Assembly (NCBI RefSeq): GCF_031581065.1
Contig: NZ_JAVLBN010000001.1
Coordinates: 1-64,000 of the forward strand
Direction of reading: 5' to 3'
DNA length: 64,000 nucleotides
Source of the DNA: Salibacter sp031581065
Lineage (GTDB): Bacteria; Bacteroidota; Bacteroidia; Flavobacteriales_G; Salibacteraceae
This document shows, piece by piece, positions 8,551-16,620 of this stretch (position 1 is the first letter of the stretch; every line of letters starts with the position of its first letter). A program made the translations under genes and the position numbers. The notes beneath the pieces were generated by a model. It was not told where the DNA came from and made no database searches. It saw only the letters and a program-made list of their open reading frames with translations.

Positions 8551-10509
8551 GTGAAGCTGAGCGTCATCATTGTCAACTACAACGTCAAGTATTTTTTGGA
8601 GCAGTGCCTCATTTCGGTACTTCAGGCTTCAAAAGATATCGAGACAGAGATTTTTGTCGTTGACAACAATTCGGTTGACGGATCAGTGGAAATGGTGAAA
8701 GAGCGATTTCCCGAAATAAAGCTTATCGCCAATAAAGATAACGTAGGGTTTTCAAAAGCTAATAACCAGGCTATCCGCGAGAGCAAAGGCGAATATGTTC
8801 TCCTGTTGAATCCCGATACGCTCGTTGAAGAAGACACGTTCACAAAGACGGTGCAGTTCATGGATGAACATCCTAACGCAGGCGGACTGGGCGTTAAAAT
8901 GGTAGATGGAAAAGGTCTCTTTTTACCGGAATCAAAACGCGGATTACCAACTCCGCAAGTCGCTTTTTACAAAATGTTTGGATTGTCATCGCTCTTTCCA
9001 AAGTCAAAGAAATTTGGTCGGTATCATCTTGGATTTTTGGATAAAGATGAGATCCATAAAATTGATGTATTGGCCGGAGCCTTCATGTTGATGAGGAGAA
9101 AAACACTCGATGAAGTGGGGCTTTTAGACGAGACCTTTTTCATGTACGGTGAGGACATCGACCTCTCATGGCGCATCAAGTTGGGCGGATACGAAAATTA
9201 CTACTACCCCAAAACACGCATTATCCATTACAAAGGTGAAAGCACAAAAAAAGGGAGCCTGAATTACGTTTTCGTGTTTTACAAGGCGATGATCATTTTC
9301 GCCAAAAAGCATTTCTCATCTTCGCTTGCCGGAGTTTACAGCTTTTTCATCAACATCGCGATTTACCTGCGTGCGGCACTTTCACTGTTGCGCAGATTCC
9401 TGACCAGCATTACCGTTCCGTTTATTGACGGCATTTTGATTTTCCTCAGTCTGCACATCATTACTCAGTTTTACGAAGATATAAAGGGTTTTCAATATCC
9501 TGATGATCTCGTGCTGCCAACCACCATCGCCTTTAGCATCATCATGATGGTGAGCAACTATTTTTCGGGGGGTTACGACAAACCCGTAAAACTCAAAAAC
9601 AATGCAAAGGGAGTCGCCACGGGAGCTATCATCGTGCTCATCGCTTACTCCCTTTTGGGAGAATCGTACCGTTTTTCACGCGCCATCATTTTGATGGGGG
9701 GACTCGCTTCGCTGGGAATTGTTCTGTTGGTCAGATCGCTGTATCACCTCCTCCAAATTCCGGGTTACAGCCTCAGCCAAACAACTGCTAAGCGTATTGC
9801 AGTAGTGGGCAAGCCTGATGAAATAGAGCGCGTTACCAAAATGCTTCACAACATCAATCTCAACACTGCAGTAATCGCTGAGATCAACCCCAATTCACAG
9901 TCAGAACCGAACGACCATTTCGTGGGTAAACTCCACCAACTACCAGAGATTATAGAAGGATTCAAGCTCAACGAAGTCATCTTTTGCAGCAGAGATATTG
10001 AGCCTGAAGCCATCATTAACCAAATGAGCAGATTGAGCAGTTACGATTTGGAATACAAAATCGCTCCGCCCGAATCAGTTTTTATCATCGGGAGCAATTC
10101 CGTCAATTCAACCGGAGAACTCTACTCACTGGTCGATTTAAACAGTATCGACTCACCGTCAAGTAAACGGAATAAACGATTGCTCGATATTCTCATCTCG
10201 TTGATCGCTGTAGTCCTTTCACCTGTTTTGGCCATTTTCAACAAACCTTTGAGAAGAGTATTTCCACAGCTTTTCTCCGTCCTTTTTGGAAGCAAAACGT
10301 TCGTAGGATACAGCAACACTATTCGGCAAAAAATAATTTTACCTAAAATTAAAACACCGGTCATTTACCTGGATAACCAAATAAATAACCAAAATATAAT
10401 TCTGAGTTATACCGATAAAGCCATTTTAAATTACTCCAACAATTACCATTGGCAAAAAGACCTTCGAATAATTTGGAATTTCCTTTTTGGCTCTAAAAAG
10501 AGCGTGTAG
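8551..10509 (+). CDS. GT2 glycosyltransferase fused to a polyprenyl-glycosylphosphotransferase-like membrane region
   Basis: The GTG start gives 652 residues. Residues 1-230 are a GT-A family 2 domain: LSVIIVNYNVKYFLEQCL, IFVVDNNSVDGSVEMV, LLLNPDTLVEED and MYGEDIDLSWRIKL. About 265-400 contains several membrane helices. About 405-510 is a Rossmann-like segment (KRIAVVGKPDEIERV...VIFCSRDIEPEAII), as in the middle of PssY/WbaP-type initiating transferases. The end (RLLDILISLIAVVLSPVLAIF) resembles the first helix of a bacterial sugar transferase, but the catalytic part is short or missing. It probably adds a sugar to a surface polysaccharide or lipid-linked precursor. The donor is unknown. Confidence 0.85.
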   Translation: MKLSVIIVNYNVKYFLEQCLISVLQASKDIETEIFVVDNNSVDGSVEMVKERFPEIKLIANKDNVGFSKANNQAIRESKGEYVLLLNPDTLVEEDTFTKTVQFMDEHPNAGGLGVKMVDGKGLFLPESKRGLPTPQVAFYKMFGLSSLFPKSKKFGRYHLGFLDKDEIHKIDVLAGAFMLMRRKTLDEVGLLDETFFMYGEDIDLSWRIKLGGYENYYYPKTRIIHYKGESTKKGSLNYVFVFYKAMIIFAKKHFSSSLAGVYSFFINIAIYLRAALSLLRRFLTSITVPFIDGILIFLSLHIITQFYEDIKGFQYPDDLVLPTTIAFSIIMMVSNYFSGGYDKPVKLKNNAKGVATGAIIVLIAYSLLGESYRFSRAIILMGGLASLGIVLLVRSLYHLLQIPGYSLSQTTAKRIAVVGKPDEIERVTKMLHNINLNTAVIAEINPNSQSEPNDHFVGKLHQLPEIIEGFKLNEVIFCSRDIEPEAIINQMSRLSSYDLEYKIAPPESVFIIGSNSVNSTGELYSLVDLNSIDSPSSKRNKRLLDILISLIAVVLSPVLAIFNKPLRRVFPQLFSVLFGSKTFVGYSNTIRQKIILPKIKTPVIYLDNQINNQNIILSYTDKAILNYSNNYHWQKDLRIIWNFLFGSKKSV

Positions 10510-10540
10510 TCTCTCAACAATTACAACCTTTGTACATTAA

Positions 10541-10570
10541 TTGTAATACTGAATATTTCAGTTATTTTTG
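10541..10570 (+). promoter_or_regulatory. Promoter of the E2 gene (TTG-N19-TATTTTTG)
   Basis: TTG 10541-10543, exactly 19 nt, then TATTTTTG 10563-10570 gives a 26-nt gap to the ATG at 10597. Confidence 0.83.
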
Positions 10571-10596
10571 CAATTCCTAAAAATTACAATTCTCGT

Positions 10597-11937
10597 ATGG
10601 CACAGGTTGAAGTGACATTACCTAAAATGGGTGAAAGTGTAGCCGAAGCGACCATTACAACATGGTTGAAGAGCGAAGGCGACACAGTTGAAGCAGAAGA
10701 ATCGATAGTTGAAATAGCAACCGATAAAGTGGACAGCGAGGTCCCTGCACCCGCTGATGGCGTTATCAAAGAAATCAAGGTCAACGAAGGTGACGTTGCA
10801 CAAGTTGGCGATGTCATTGCAGTGATCGAGGCGGAAGGCGAAGGCGCTGAAGAAGCTTCCGGTTCTGACCAACAACAAGAATCGACACAGGAAGAAACAG
10901 CAGCTCCCGCTCCGGCAGCAGCATCTTCAAACAACGGCTCAACAACAGCTCCGGCTGCTCAGGGTCACGATTTCTCAAAATCTGATAGATTCTACTCTCC
11001 ACTCGTTAAAAATATCGCGAAAGAAGAAGGAATTTCAGTTGAACAGCTCGACCAAATAGATGGCTCCGGCCAAAACGGTCGTGTGACAAAAGCTGATATC
11101 CTCGGATTTATAGAAAATGGCGGTGCTCAAAAAGCAGCTCCCCAACAGAAGAGCGCTCCGGCATCAGCTCCACAACCAAAAGCTGCTCCTCAACCAGAAC
11201 AGGTTAAACCTGCTAAATCTTACGGAGACGATGTTGAAGTGATCGAGATGGAGCGCATGCGCAAGATCATCGCGAAAAACATGCGTGAGTCTAAACAGAT
11301 CTCTGCTCACGTCACCTCTTTTGTAGAGGCCGATGTAACCAACATTGTGAACTGGAGAAATAAGGTGAAAAACGAATTCCAAAAACGCGAAGGAGAAAAA
11401 ATCACCTTCACTCCTATCTTCATCGAAGCAATTGTAAAAGCCATTAAAGATTTCCCACTCATCAACGTATCAGTGGATGGCGACAAAATCATAAGAAAGA
11501 AACGCATCAACATCGGTATGGCGGCAGCCACACCATCAGGTAACCTCATTGTTCCTGTGATACACGATGCTGATCAATACAACCTTGTAGGGTTGAGTAA
11601 GAAAGTGAACGATCTCGCAAACAGAGCGAGAAACAATAAACTCAAACCTGAAGAAATTGACGGTGGAACGTACAGCATTTCAAATGTTGGTTCATTCGGA
11701 AACGTGATGGGAACGCCTATCATTCCGCAACCGCAAGTTGCGATCATGGCAGTTGGTTCCATCCAAAAGAAACCGGCCGTCATCGAAACTGAAGCAGGTG
11801 ATACACTGGGCGTTCGTCACATGATGTATCTATCGCACAGTTACGACCACCGCGTAGTTGACGGTGCACTTGGCGGAATGTTCGTGAGAAGAGTTGCCGA
11901 TTACCTCGAAGAATTTGATGTATCACGCGACATCTAA
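10597..11937 (+). CDS. Dihydrolipoamide acyltransferase (E2) of a 2-oxo acid dehydrogenase complex
   Basis: This 446-residue protein has one lipoyl domain (residues 3-78) with the lipoylated lysine in EIATDKVDSEVP. A flexible Ala/Pro/Gln linker leads to a peripheral subunit-binding domain (about 130-165, SPLVKNIAKEEGI...GRVTKADI). A second Ala/Pro linker leads to the catalytic trimer domain with SHSYDHRVVDGALGG near the end. It transfers acyl groups to CoA. A single lipoyl domain fits 2-oxoglutarate or branched-chain complexes better than pyruvate dehydrogenase, but the substrate is not settled. No E1 or E3 gene is adjacent. A motif copy (10861) encodes GSDQ in the first linker. Confidence 0.93.
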   Translation: MAQVEVTLPKMGESVAEATITTWLKSEGDTVEAEESIVEIATDKVDSEVPAPADGVIKEIKVNEGDVAQVGDVIAVIEAEGEGAEEASGSDQQQESTQEETAAPAPAAASSNNGSTTAPAAQGHDFSKSDRFYSPLVKNIAKEEGISVEQLDQIDGSGQNGRVTKADILGFIENGGAQKAAPQQKSAPASAPQPKAAPQPEQVKPAKSYGDDVEVIEMERMRKIIAKNMRESKQISAHVTSFVEADVTNIVNWRNKVKNEFQKREGEKITFTPIFIEAIVKAIKDFPLINVSVDGDKIIRKKRINIGMAAATPSGNLIVPVIHDADQYNLVGLSKKVNDLANRARNNKLKPEEIDGGTYSISNVGSFGNVMGTPIIPQPQVAIMAVGSIQKKPAVIETEAGDTLGVRHMMYLSHSYDHRVVDGALGGMFVRRVADYLEEFDVSRDI

Positions 11938-11962
11938 AATCACGTTATTAACAAAAGACCTC

Positions 11963-12002
11963 AAAACCCTTGTTCAAAATTCATTCGAGCAAGGGTTTTT
12001 TT
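11963..12002 (+). terminator. Rho-independent terminator after the E2 gene
   Basis: AAAACCCTTG (11963-11972) pairs perfectly with CAAGGGTTTT (11990-11999), followed by a T run. Confidence 0.92.
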
Positions 12003-12016
12003 ATCAGTTAAAATCC

Positions 12017-12024
12017 TATCTTTG
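12017..12024 (+). promoter_or_regulatory. Likely -7 promoter element of the OmpA-family gene
   Basis: TATCTTTG matches TAnnTTTG and lies 40 nt before the ATG at 12065. The -33 TTG is not clear, because the preceding terminator occupies that position. Confidence 0.55.
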
Positions 12025-12064
12025 AACGCATAACAACACACCAAACCGTATAATTAACAGATTT

Positions 12065-14209
12065 ATGAACCTCAGAGAAATCCTAATTACTACAACACTG
12101 ATTGTTTCTTCAATTAGCCCTTCTCTCGGTCAGAGCCAAGACCAAATCAACGTAAAAGAGCTCGAGAGTAAAGGTGAAGAACAGATCGACAACGGCCAAT
12201 GGATTGATGCTCGCGAAACTTATAAAGAACTCGTGAAAGCCTATCCAGAAAACAACGAGTACAATTTCTTACTCGGACTATCAATTTTTAAATCGGGAAT
12301 TGAACGTGAAAAATCGGTTGACTATCTCAAAAAAGTCAACCACAAAATTATTGAAGAAAGCGGCTATTTTTATGGTCAGGCTCTTCTCTATGACGGACAA
12401 TTCGACCAGGCAATTTCAACTTTCAAAGAATTTAAGCCGCTCATTGGTGACAATAAAGACGGTGTAAAACTGAGAGCTGAAGTCAACAACATGATTCGCC
12501 AGGCGCAAGATGGAAAAACCATCAGCAAAAATGTAAACGAACAATTGCGTGTCGATAACCTGGGTGAAGGAATCAACACAGAAAAAACGGAATACGCCCC
12601 TGTTGTTTACCAGGATCAAAAGTTTCTCGTTTTTTCTGCAACGAAATCGAGTTCTGACTTCGAAGGAGAGTTTGATGCAGAAAAAGAAGCAGATGACGAC
12701 ATTTACACATCAGGATATGAACTCCTCGATGATAACTGGAAACAGCGCACAAGACCTGAGGGACTCCACATTCCAAAAAGTGTGAATACTCCGCAAAGTG
12801 AATCAGGCATCAACTTTAGCGCTGATAAAAGAACTTTTTACTTCTACCGCAACACTGATCTGTACGCTTCAGAAAACGGTGGCTCACCAGTAGCACAAAA
12901 GGTTGAAGTTGGGGATCTGACCGATGCTGACATGACTGCGATTTACACGAACAAAGAAGCCAACACTCGTTTCATGGTCGCTAACCTTCCGGAATCAGGA
13001 AATGGCGGACTCGATATTTACATCTCGAAAAATGAAGGCGGTTCGTGGAGTAACTGGAAACCGATGGACGGTATCAACACTCCTTACGATGAAGATTCGC
13101 CATACCTCGCTGAGGACGGCACACTCTACTTCTCGTCAAAAGGCCATAACTCAATGGGAGGTCATGATCTATTCAAAGCAACTGAAGAAAGCGGTTCATG
13201 GAAAGTTGAAAACTTAGGTGTCCCAATCAACAGTACCGGAAATGATATTCACCTCGTTCCGGCTGACGATAAAGGTCAAATCTTCTACATCGCCTCTGAC
13301 CGTAAAGGCGGTTACGGAAACATGGATATTTATCGCCTATGGACTTGCAAGCCAGTCGAAGAATCTACAATAAACGGAAAACTCCTCGCAGATGGCAAGC
13401 CACTTTCAGCTAACCTGACACTCGCGAATGTTGACGGTGAAAAAATCGAGACGATAGAAGTGGACAACAAAAGTGGTGATTACAGCATTAATGTTGAGCC
13501 GGGTAAAACTTACTCGCTCGTAACAACTGCTGAGAACTACCTCAACGATACAATCGCATTCTCAATTCCTGAGCAATGTACTGAGTACGATCTCTACCAA
13601 AAGATCGAGCTCTCACTACAAAAAGATCAGGATGGAAATGTTATCGCTCAGAACACAACTGTGACAAACGCGCTTTATGACATCGAAAAGTATCGTGACG
13701 ATCAGAGCCCTGAAGAATTCTTTGCTTCTTTGCCTGACGGCCACAGATTACAGCCCGATGTCAAAACATCAAGCATCGAGCTTGACGAACCAATTTTACT
13801 CGCTGCAGCTCAGTTTAAAGACGTGAGATTCGGATTTGACAGTGACGAGATCAACGGTACAGCTAAAGCGATTGTTGAAAAAGTAGGTAATTACCTCAAT
13901 GATCACAATGATGTTACTGTGAAACTCACAGGTCACACTGATACTAAAGGTCCGGCATGGTACAACAAAAGGCTATCGAAAAGACGTGCTAAGTCTGTAT
14001 CGAGCGCGCTTGAAGAAATGGGCATCGGTGGTGACCGCATCACGATCGACTTCAAAGGTGAAGAACAACCAATCGTAGAAGATTACGATGAGGAAGGTAA
14101 CTACATCGAAGAAGCCGCTGCTAAAAACAGACGTGTTGACATTGAAGTGATTATCCCAGAGATTAAAGAGGATAAAACAGAAAAGTCAAACGCCACAAAA
14201 AAGAAATAA
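12065..14209 (+). CDS. OmpA-family outer-membrane protein with TPR, PD40 propeller and CRD domains (PorE-like)
   Basis: The 714-residue protein has a signal peptide (about 1-22, cut before QSQDQ) and TPR-like helices (30-140). A WD40/PD40 beta-propeller (about 180-425) repeats SPYLAEDGTLYFSSKG and IFYIASDRKGGYGNMDIYRL. A carboxypeptidase-regulatory-like domain (about 430-500) and a C-terminal OmpA peptidoglycan-binding domain (about 580-700; VRFGFDSDEINGTAK, LTGHTDTKGPAWYNKRLSKRRA) follow. This order is that of the T9SS component PorE, but Bacteroidota carry several paralogues. PorE is a lipoprotein, whereas no lipobox is seen here. I therefore call it PorE-like. The motif at 12128 sits at the signal-peptide junction. 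Confidence 0.86.
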   Translation: MNLREILITTTLIVSSISPSLGQSQDQINVKELESKGEEQIDNGQWIDARETYKELVKAYPENNEYNFLLGLSIFKSGIEREKSVDYLKKVNHKIIEESGYFYGQALLYDGQFDQAISTFKEFKPLIGDNKDGVKLRAEVNNMIRQAQDGKTISKNVNEQLRVDNLGEGINTEKTEYAPVVYQDQKFLVFSATKSSSDFEGEFDAEKEADDDIYTSGYELLDDNWKQRTRPEGLHIPKSVNTPQSESGINFSADKRTFYFYRNTDLYASENGGSPVAQKVEVGDLTDADMTAIYTNKEANTRFMVANLPESGNGGLDIYISKNEGGSWSNWKPMDGINTPYDEDSPYLAEDGTLYFSSKGHNSMGGHDLFKATEESGSWKVENLGVPINSTGNDIHLVPADDKGQIFYIASDRKGGYGNMDIYRLWTCKPVEESTINGKLLADGKPLSANLTLANVDGEKIETIEVDNKSGDYSINVEPGKTYSLVTTAENYLNDTIAFSIPEQCTEYDLYQKIELSLQKDQDGNVIAQNTTVTNALYDIEKYRDDQSPEEFFASLPDGHRLQPDVKTSSIELDEPILLAAAQFKDVRFGFDSDEINGTAKAIVEKVGNYLNDHNDVTVKLTGHTDTKGPAWYNKRLSKRRAKSVSSALEEMGIGGDRITIDFKGEEQPIVEDYDEEGNYIEEAAAKNRRVDIEVIIPEIKEDKTEKSNATKKK

Positions 14210-14228
14210 ACAAACGATATATCACATC

Positions 14229-14266
14229 AAAAGCCGGTATTGCAAAGTCAATCACCGGCTTTTCTT
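14229..14266 (+). terminator. Rho-independent terminator after the OmpA-family gene
   Basis: AAAAGCCGGT (14229-14238) pairs with ACCGGCTTTT (14254-14263), followed by CTTTT. It rules out the earlier in-frame start at 14240 for the next gene. Confidence 0.88.
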
Positions 14267-14287
14267 TTAAGAATTAAACACATTTAT

Positions 14288-15061
14288 ATGAATTTGTCCT
14301 TAGATCGTCCGCTCGCCTTTTTTGATTTGGAAACAACAGGTGTCAATGTCGGCTCTGACCGAATAGTAGAAATCGCAATACTCAAATTGTGGCCAAACGG
14401 TAAAAAAGAAGAAAAGCGACACCTCGTAAACCCTCAAATGCCCATTCCTGAAGAAACGAGCAATATTCACGGAATTTGGGATAAAGACGTGGAAAACGAA
14501 CCCACTTTTGAGGACCTGGCTCCTGCCCTGTTCCTGTTTTTCAAGGATTGCGACCTGGGCGGATTCAACTCCAACAAATTTGATGTTCCGCTCCTTGTGG
14601 AGGAGTTTTACCGGGCCGGTTTGGATTTTGATTTGACTGACCGCAGGTTGATCGATGTACAAAACATCTTTCACAAAATGGAACAGCGTACGCTGGCTGC
14701 AGCTTACAAATTCTATTGCGACAAATCACTCGATGATGCCCACAGTGCCGATGCTGATACGATGGCAACCTACGAAGTGTTTTTGGCTCAGCTCGATCGC
14801 TACGACACGCTCAAAAACGATATGGAATTCCTGCACGAATTCTCAAAACGCGGCAACTTTGCCGATCTCATGGGTCGACTCGCCTACAACAAGAAAAAGG
14901 AAATTGTTTTCAATTTTGGGAAGCACCGCAACAAGCTCGTAAAAGATGTGTTTCGGTCAGAACCATCTTACTACAACTGGATGATGAAAGGCGATTTTCC
15001 ACAGAGCACGAAAACCATTTTGAAGAAAATTAAACTCGAACTCGACAAAGAAAACAAATAG
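14288..15061 (+). CDS. DEDDh 3'-5' exonuclease (DNA polymerase III epsilon-like)
   Basis: The start is ATG 14288 (MNLSLDRPLAFFDLETTG), because the longer frame from 14240 begins inside a terminator hairpin. The 257-residue protein has exonuclease motif I FFDLETTG, ExoII around GGFNSNKFDVPLL and ExoIII HSADADTMAT, with histidine as the general base. After the nuclease (about 1-165), a C-terminal segment (MGRLAYNKKKEIVFNFGKHRNK...SYYNWMMKGDF) matches the small domain found in many Bacteroidota DnaQ-like exonucleases. It likely degrades or proofreads DNA, but a true replicative epsilon role is not shown. It is followed by a fumarylacetoacetase-family gene 7 bp on. Two motif copies lie inside (14351, 14955). 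Confidence 0.9.
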   Translation: MNLSLDRPLAFFDLETTGVNVGSDRIVEIAILKLWPNGKKEEKRHLVNPQMPIPEETSNIHGIWDKDVENEPTFEDLAPALFLFFKDCDLGGFNSNKFDVPLLVEEFYRAGLDFDLTDRRLIDVQNIFHKMEQRTLAAAYKFYCDKSLDDAHSADADTMATYEVFLAQLDRYDTLKNDMEFLHEFSKRGNFADLMGRLAYNKKKEIVFNFGKHRNKLVKDVFRSEPSYYNWMMKGDFPQSTKTILKKIKLELDKENK

Positions 15062-15068
15062 GGTAGCG

Positions 15069-15677
15069 ATGAAAATCATTTGTATAGGTCGCAACTACCG
15101 CGATCACGCCAAAGAACTCAACAACCCGGTACCCAAAGAACCGGTCGTTTTTTGCAAACCCGATTCTGCTATCCTGCAATCGGGAAAGCCGTTTTTTATT
15201 CCGGAATTCACCAGTGACGTTCACCACGAAGTTGAACTCGTTGTACGCATCAACAAAGTGGGCAAACACATCGATAAAGAATTTGCTCACAAGTATTACG
15301 ATGAAATCGGGATCGGGATAGACTTCACAGCCAGAGATATCCAAAAAGAATGCAAGGAAAAAGGATTACCGTGGGAAAAGGCCAAAGGATTTGACGGCTC
15401 TGCCCCACTCGGTAAATTCGTGAAAAAGGAAACTCTGGATCTGAACGACATTCACTTCCGACTCGAAAAAAACGGGGAAACTGTACAGCAAGGCACTTCA
15501 AAAGACATGATGTTCTCGATAGATAGCATCATCAGCCACGTTTCTAAATATTTCACACTCAAGATTGGCGACCTCATCTACACGGGCACACCAAAAGGCG
15601 TTGGAAAAGTAGAAATTGGCGACACACTAGAAGCATACCTGGGCGATGAAAAAATGCTGACTACGAGGGTGAAGTGA
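15069..15677 (+). CDS. Fumarylacetoacetate hydrolase family protein
   Basis: This 202-residue single-domain FAH-fold protein starts MKIICIGRNYRDHAKEL. It shows the metal-ligand regions VHHEVELVV and IGIDFTARDIQ, with WEKAKGFDGSAPLG and GDLIYTGTPKGVG, as in FAHD1-type acylpyruvases/oxaloacetate tautomerases. It probably hydrolyses, decarboxylates or tautomerises a small dioxo acid using Mg2+. It begins 7 bp after the exonuclease gene and is probably cotranscribed. The exact substrate is not determined by sequence. Confidence 0.9.
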   Translation: MKIICIGRNYRDHAKELNNPVPKEPVVFCKPDSAILQSGKPFFIPEFTSDVHHEVELVVRINKVGKHIDKEFAHKYYDEIGIGIDFTARDIQKECKEKGLPWEKAKGFDGSAPLGKFVKKETLDLNDIHFRLEKNGETVQQGTSKDMMFSIDSIISHVSKYFTLKIGDLIYTGTPKGVGKVEIGDTLEAYLGDEKMLTTRVK

Positions 15678-15985
15678 GGTTGAGATAAGTTGGGAGGTTT
15701 AAGGTCAAGGCCAAGGCCGTGAGAAGTTCTAATTATTTTGGGTTTATTGTGAAGATAAGTAGTTAATAAGTTTAACGTTTAAAGTGAGGGATAACGCAGC
15801 GATCGCAACGAGGATTTGATGTTAGCTCTGCTGGAAACGCAGTGGTCGCAGCGAGTTCGCTGACGCTCACTTTTTTGAACCATGAAGAAGATAAGATTCA
15901 TTAAGTGTTGGTTTTACTTCTGCTGATATCACGAAGGTCGCGAAGTAGGCACAATGGTCACGAAGATTGAAGAATTACTTTGTGT

Positions 15986-16018
15986 AGACCTAACAGGTTT
16001 CCAAAACCTGTCAGGTCT
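15986..16018. repeat. 33-bp near-perfect palindrome (AGACCTAACAGGTTT arm)
   Basis: AGACCTAACAGGTTT (15986-16000) pairs with AAACCTGTCAGGTCT (16004-16018) with one mismatch and a 3-nt loop. I recall similar ACAGGTTT palindromes in Bacteroidota intergenic DNA. No T tract follows, so it is more a dispersed repeat than a terminator. Confidence 0.8.
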
Positions 16019-16034
16019 TAGAGGATGAAGTTGA

Positions 16035-16248
16035 GTGCCGTAGGCACGAATCAACCTAACTCTGGGTTTTAGCCCAGAGCAAAGTGCATGAAAGTCACTA
16101 ACGAGTGCTGTAAGCACGGCCCACAGAAAAGTAAATAAACATCAGGCTTTTTAGATGTGAACCGTACCTACGGTACTCAATAGTTGTTTTTTACACTTAT
16201 GCTCAGGGTTAGCACCCGGAGATAAATGTGTATCGTGCCTAACGGCAC
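16035..16248. repeat. Cluster of five REP-like short stem-loops
   Basis: Small hairpins sit at 16035-16047 (GTGCC-GTA-GGCAC), 16060-16079 (CTCTGGG/CCCAGAG), 16105-16117 (GTGCT-GTA-AGCAC), 16164-16176 (GTACC-TAC-GGTAC) and 16235-16248 (GTGCC-TAAC-GGCAC). The repeated stem form with GTA/TAC/TAAC loops suggests REP-type elements of the kind mobilised by RAYT transposases. No such transposase gene is in the window. Confidence 0.7.
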
Positions 16249-16284
16249 TTATCTAATAATCAGTAATCTTAAATCACGCTAAAG

Positions 16285-16317
16285 AACTTTTCTAAAGTTC
16301 CAAACTTTAGAAAAGTT
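16285..16317. repeat. Perfect 15-bp stem hairpin repeat, copy 1
   Basis: AACTTTTCTAAAGTT (16285-16299) and AACTTTAGAAAAGTT (16303-16317) form a perfect stem with a 3-nt loop. The same arms recur at 19955-19987 with a different loop. Both are followed by GGAACC. Confidence 0.88.
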
Positions 16318-16549
16318 GAAGGAACCTTTAAGAGGTTCAGGGTCATTAAGTTTTGATGTTACTTCTGCTGGTATCACAAAGCTCGCAAAGCAGACACAAA
16401 GCTCTCGAAGTCTATAAAAAAACTTAGTGCCCTGGTGCCTTTGTGGCAATTCACCAACTCATAATCCATCACTCAACACTCATCACTCCTCATCCATAAT
16501 TCATAACCCCTACCACACATCACCCCAATAAACCGATCATCGATTTTTG

Positions 16550-16579
16550 TTGCTCATAACGTGGTTTTTGAGAACTTTG
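16550..16579 (+). promoter_or_regulatory. Likely promoter of the TonB-receptor gene (TTG-N19-GAACTTTG)
   Basis: TTG 16550-16552, 19 nt, then GAACTTTG 16572-16579 is one base from the TAnnTTTG consensus. It leaves a 41-nt gap before the ATG at 16621. Confidence 0.65.
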
Positions 16580-16620
16580 CGCCCAAACAATTGTTCACCT
16601 TGCACCGGAAAAATTAAACC

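Larger units (their letters stand above)
15678..16549. repeat. Large intergenic region built of dispersed repeats and stem-loops
   Basis: About 870 bp without a supported gene. Three diverged copies of a TTACTTCTGCTG..TCACGAAGGTCGCGAAG-type unit occur at about 15819-15862, 15909-15951 and 16358-16398. The CACAAAG../GTGCCTTTGTGGC block (16377-16446) matches 5460-5531 and, inverted, 21181-21247. An AAGGTCAAGGCCAAGGCC tract (about 15702) matches 5217 and, inverted, 20226. A TGAGT/ACTCA microsatellite lies at 16459-16500. Distinct hairpins are listed separately. It reads as a sink for several repeat families. Confidence 0.72.

Noticed and set aside
14240..14287. Upstream start for the DEDDh exonuclease
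   Set aside because: It begins inside the terminator hairpin of the preceding gene. MNLSLDRPLAFFDLETTG at 14288 fits the family.
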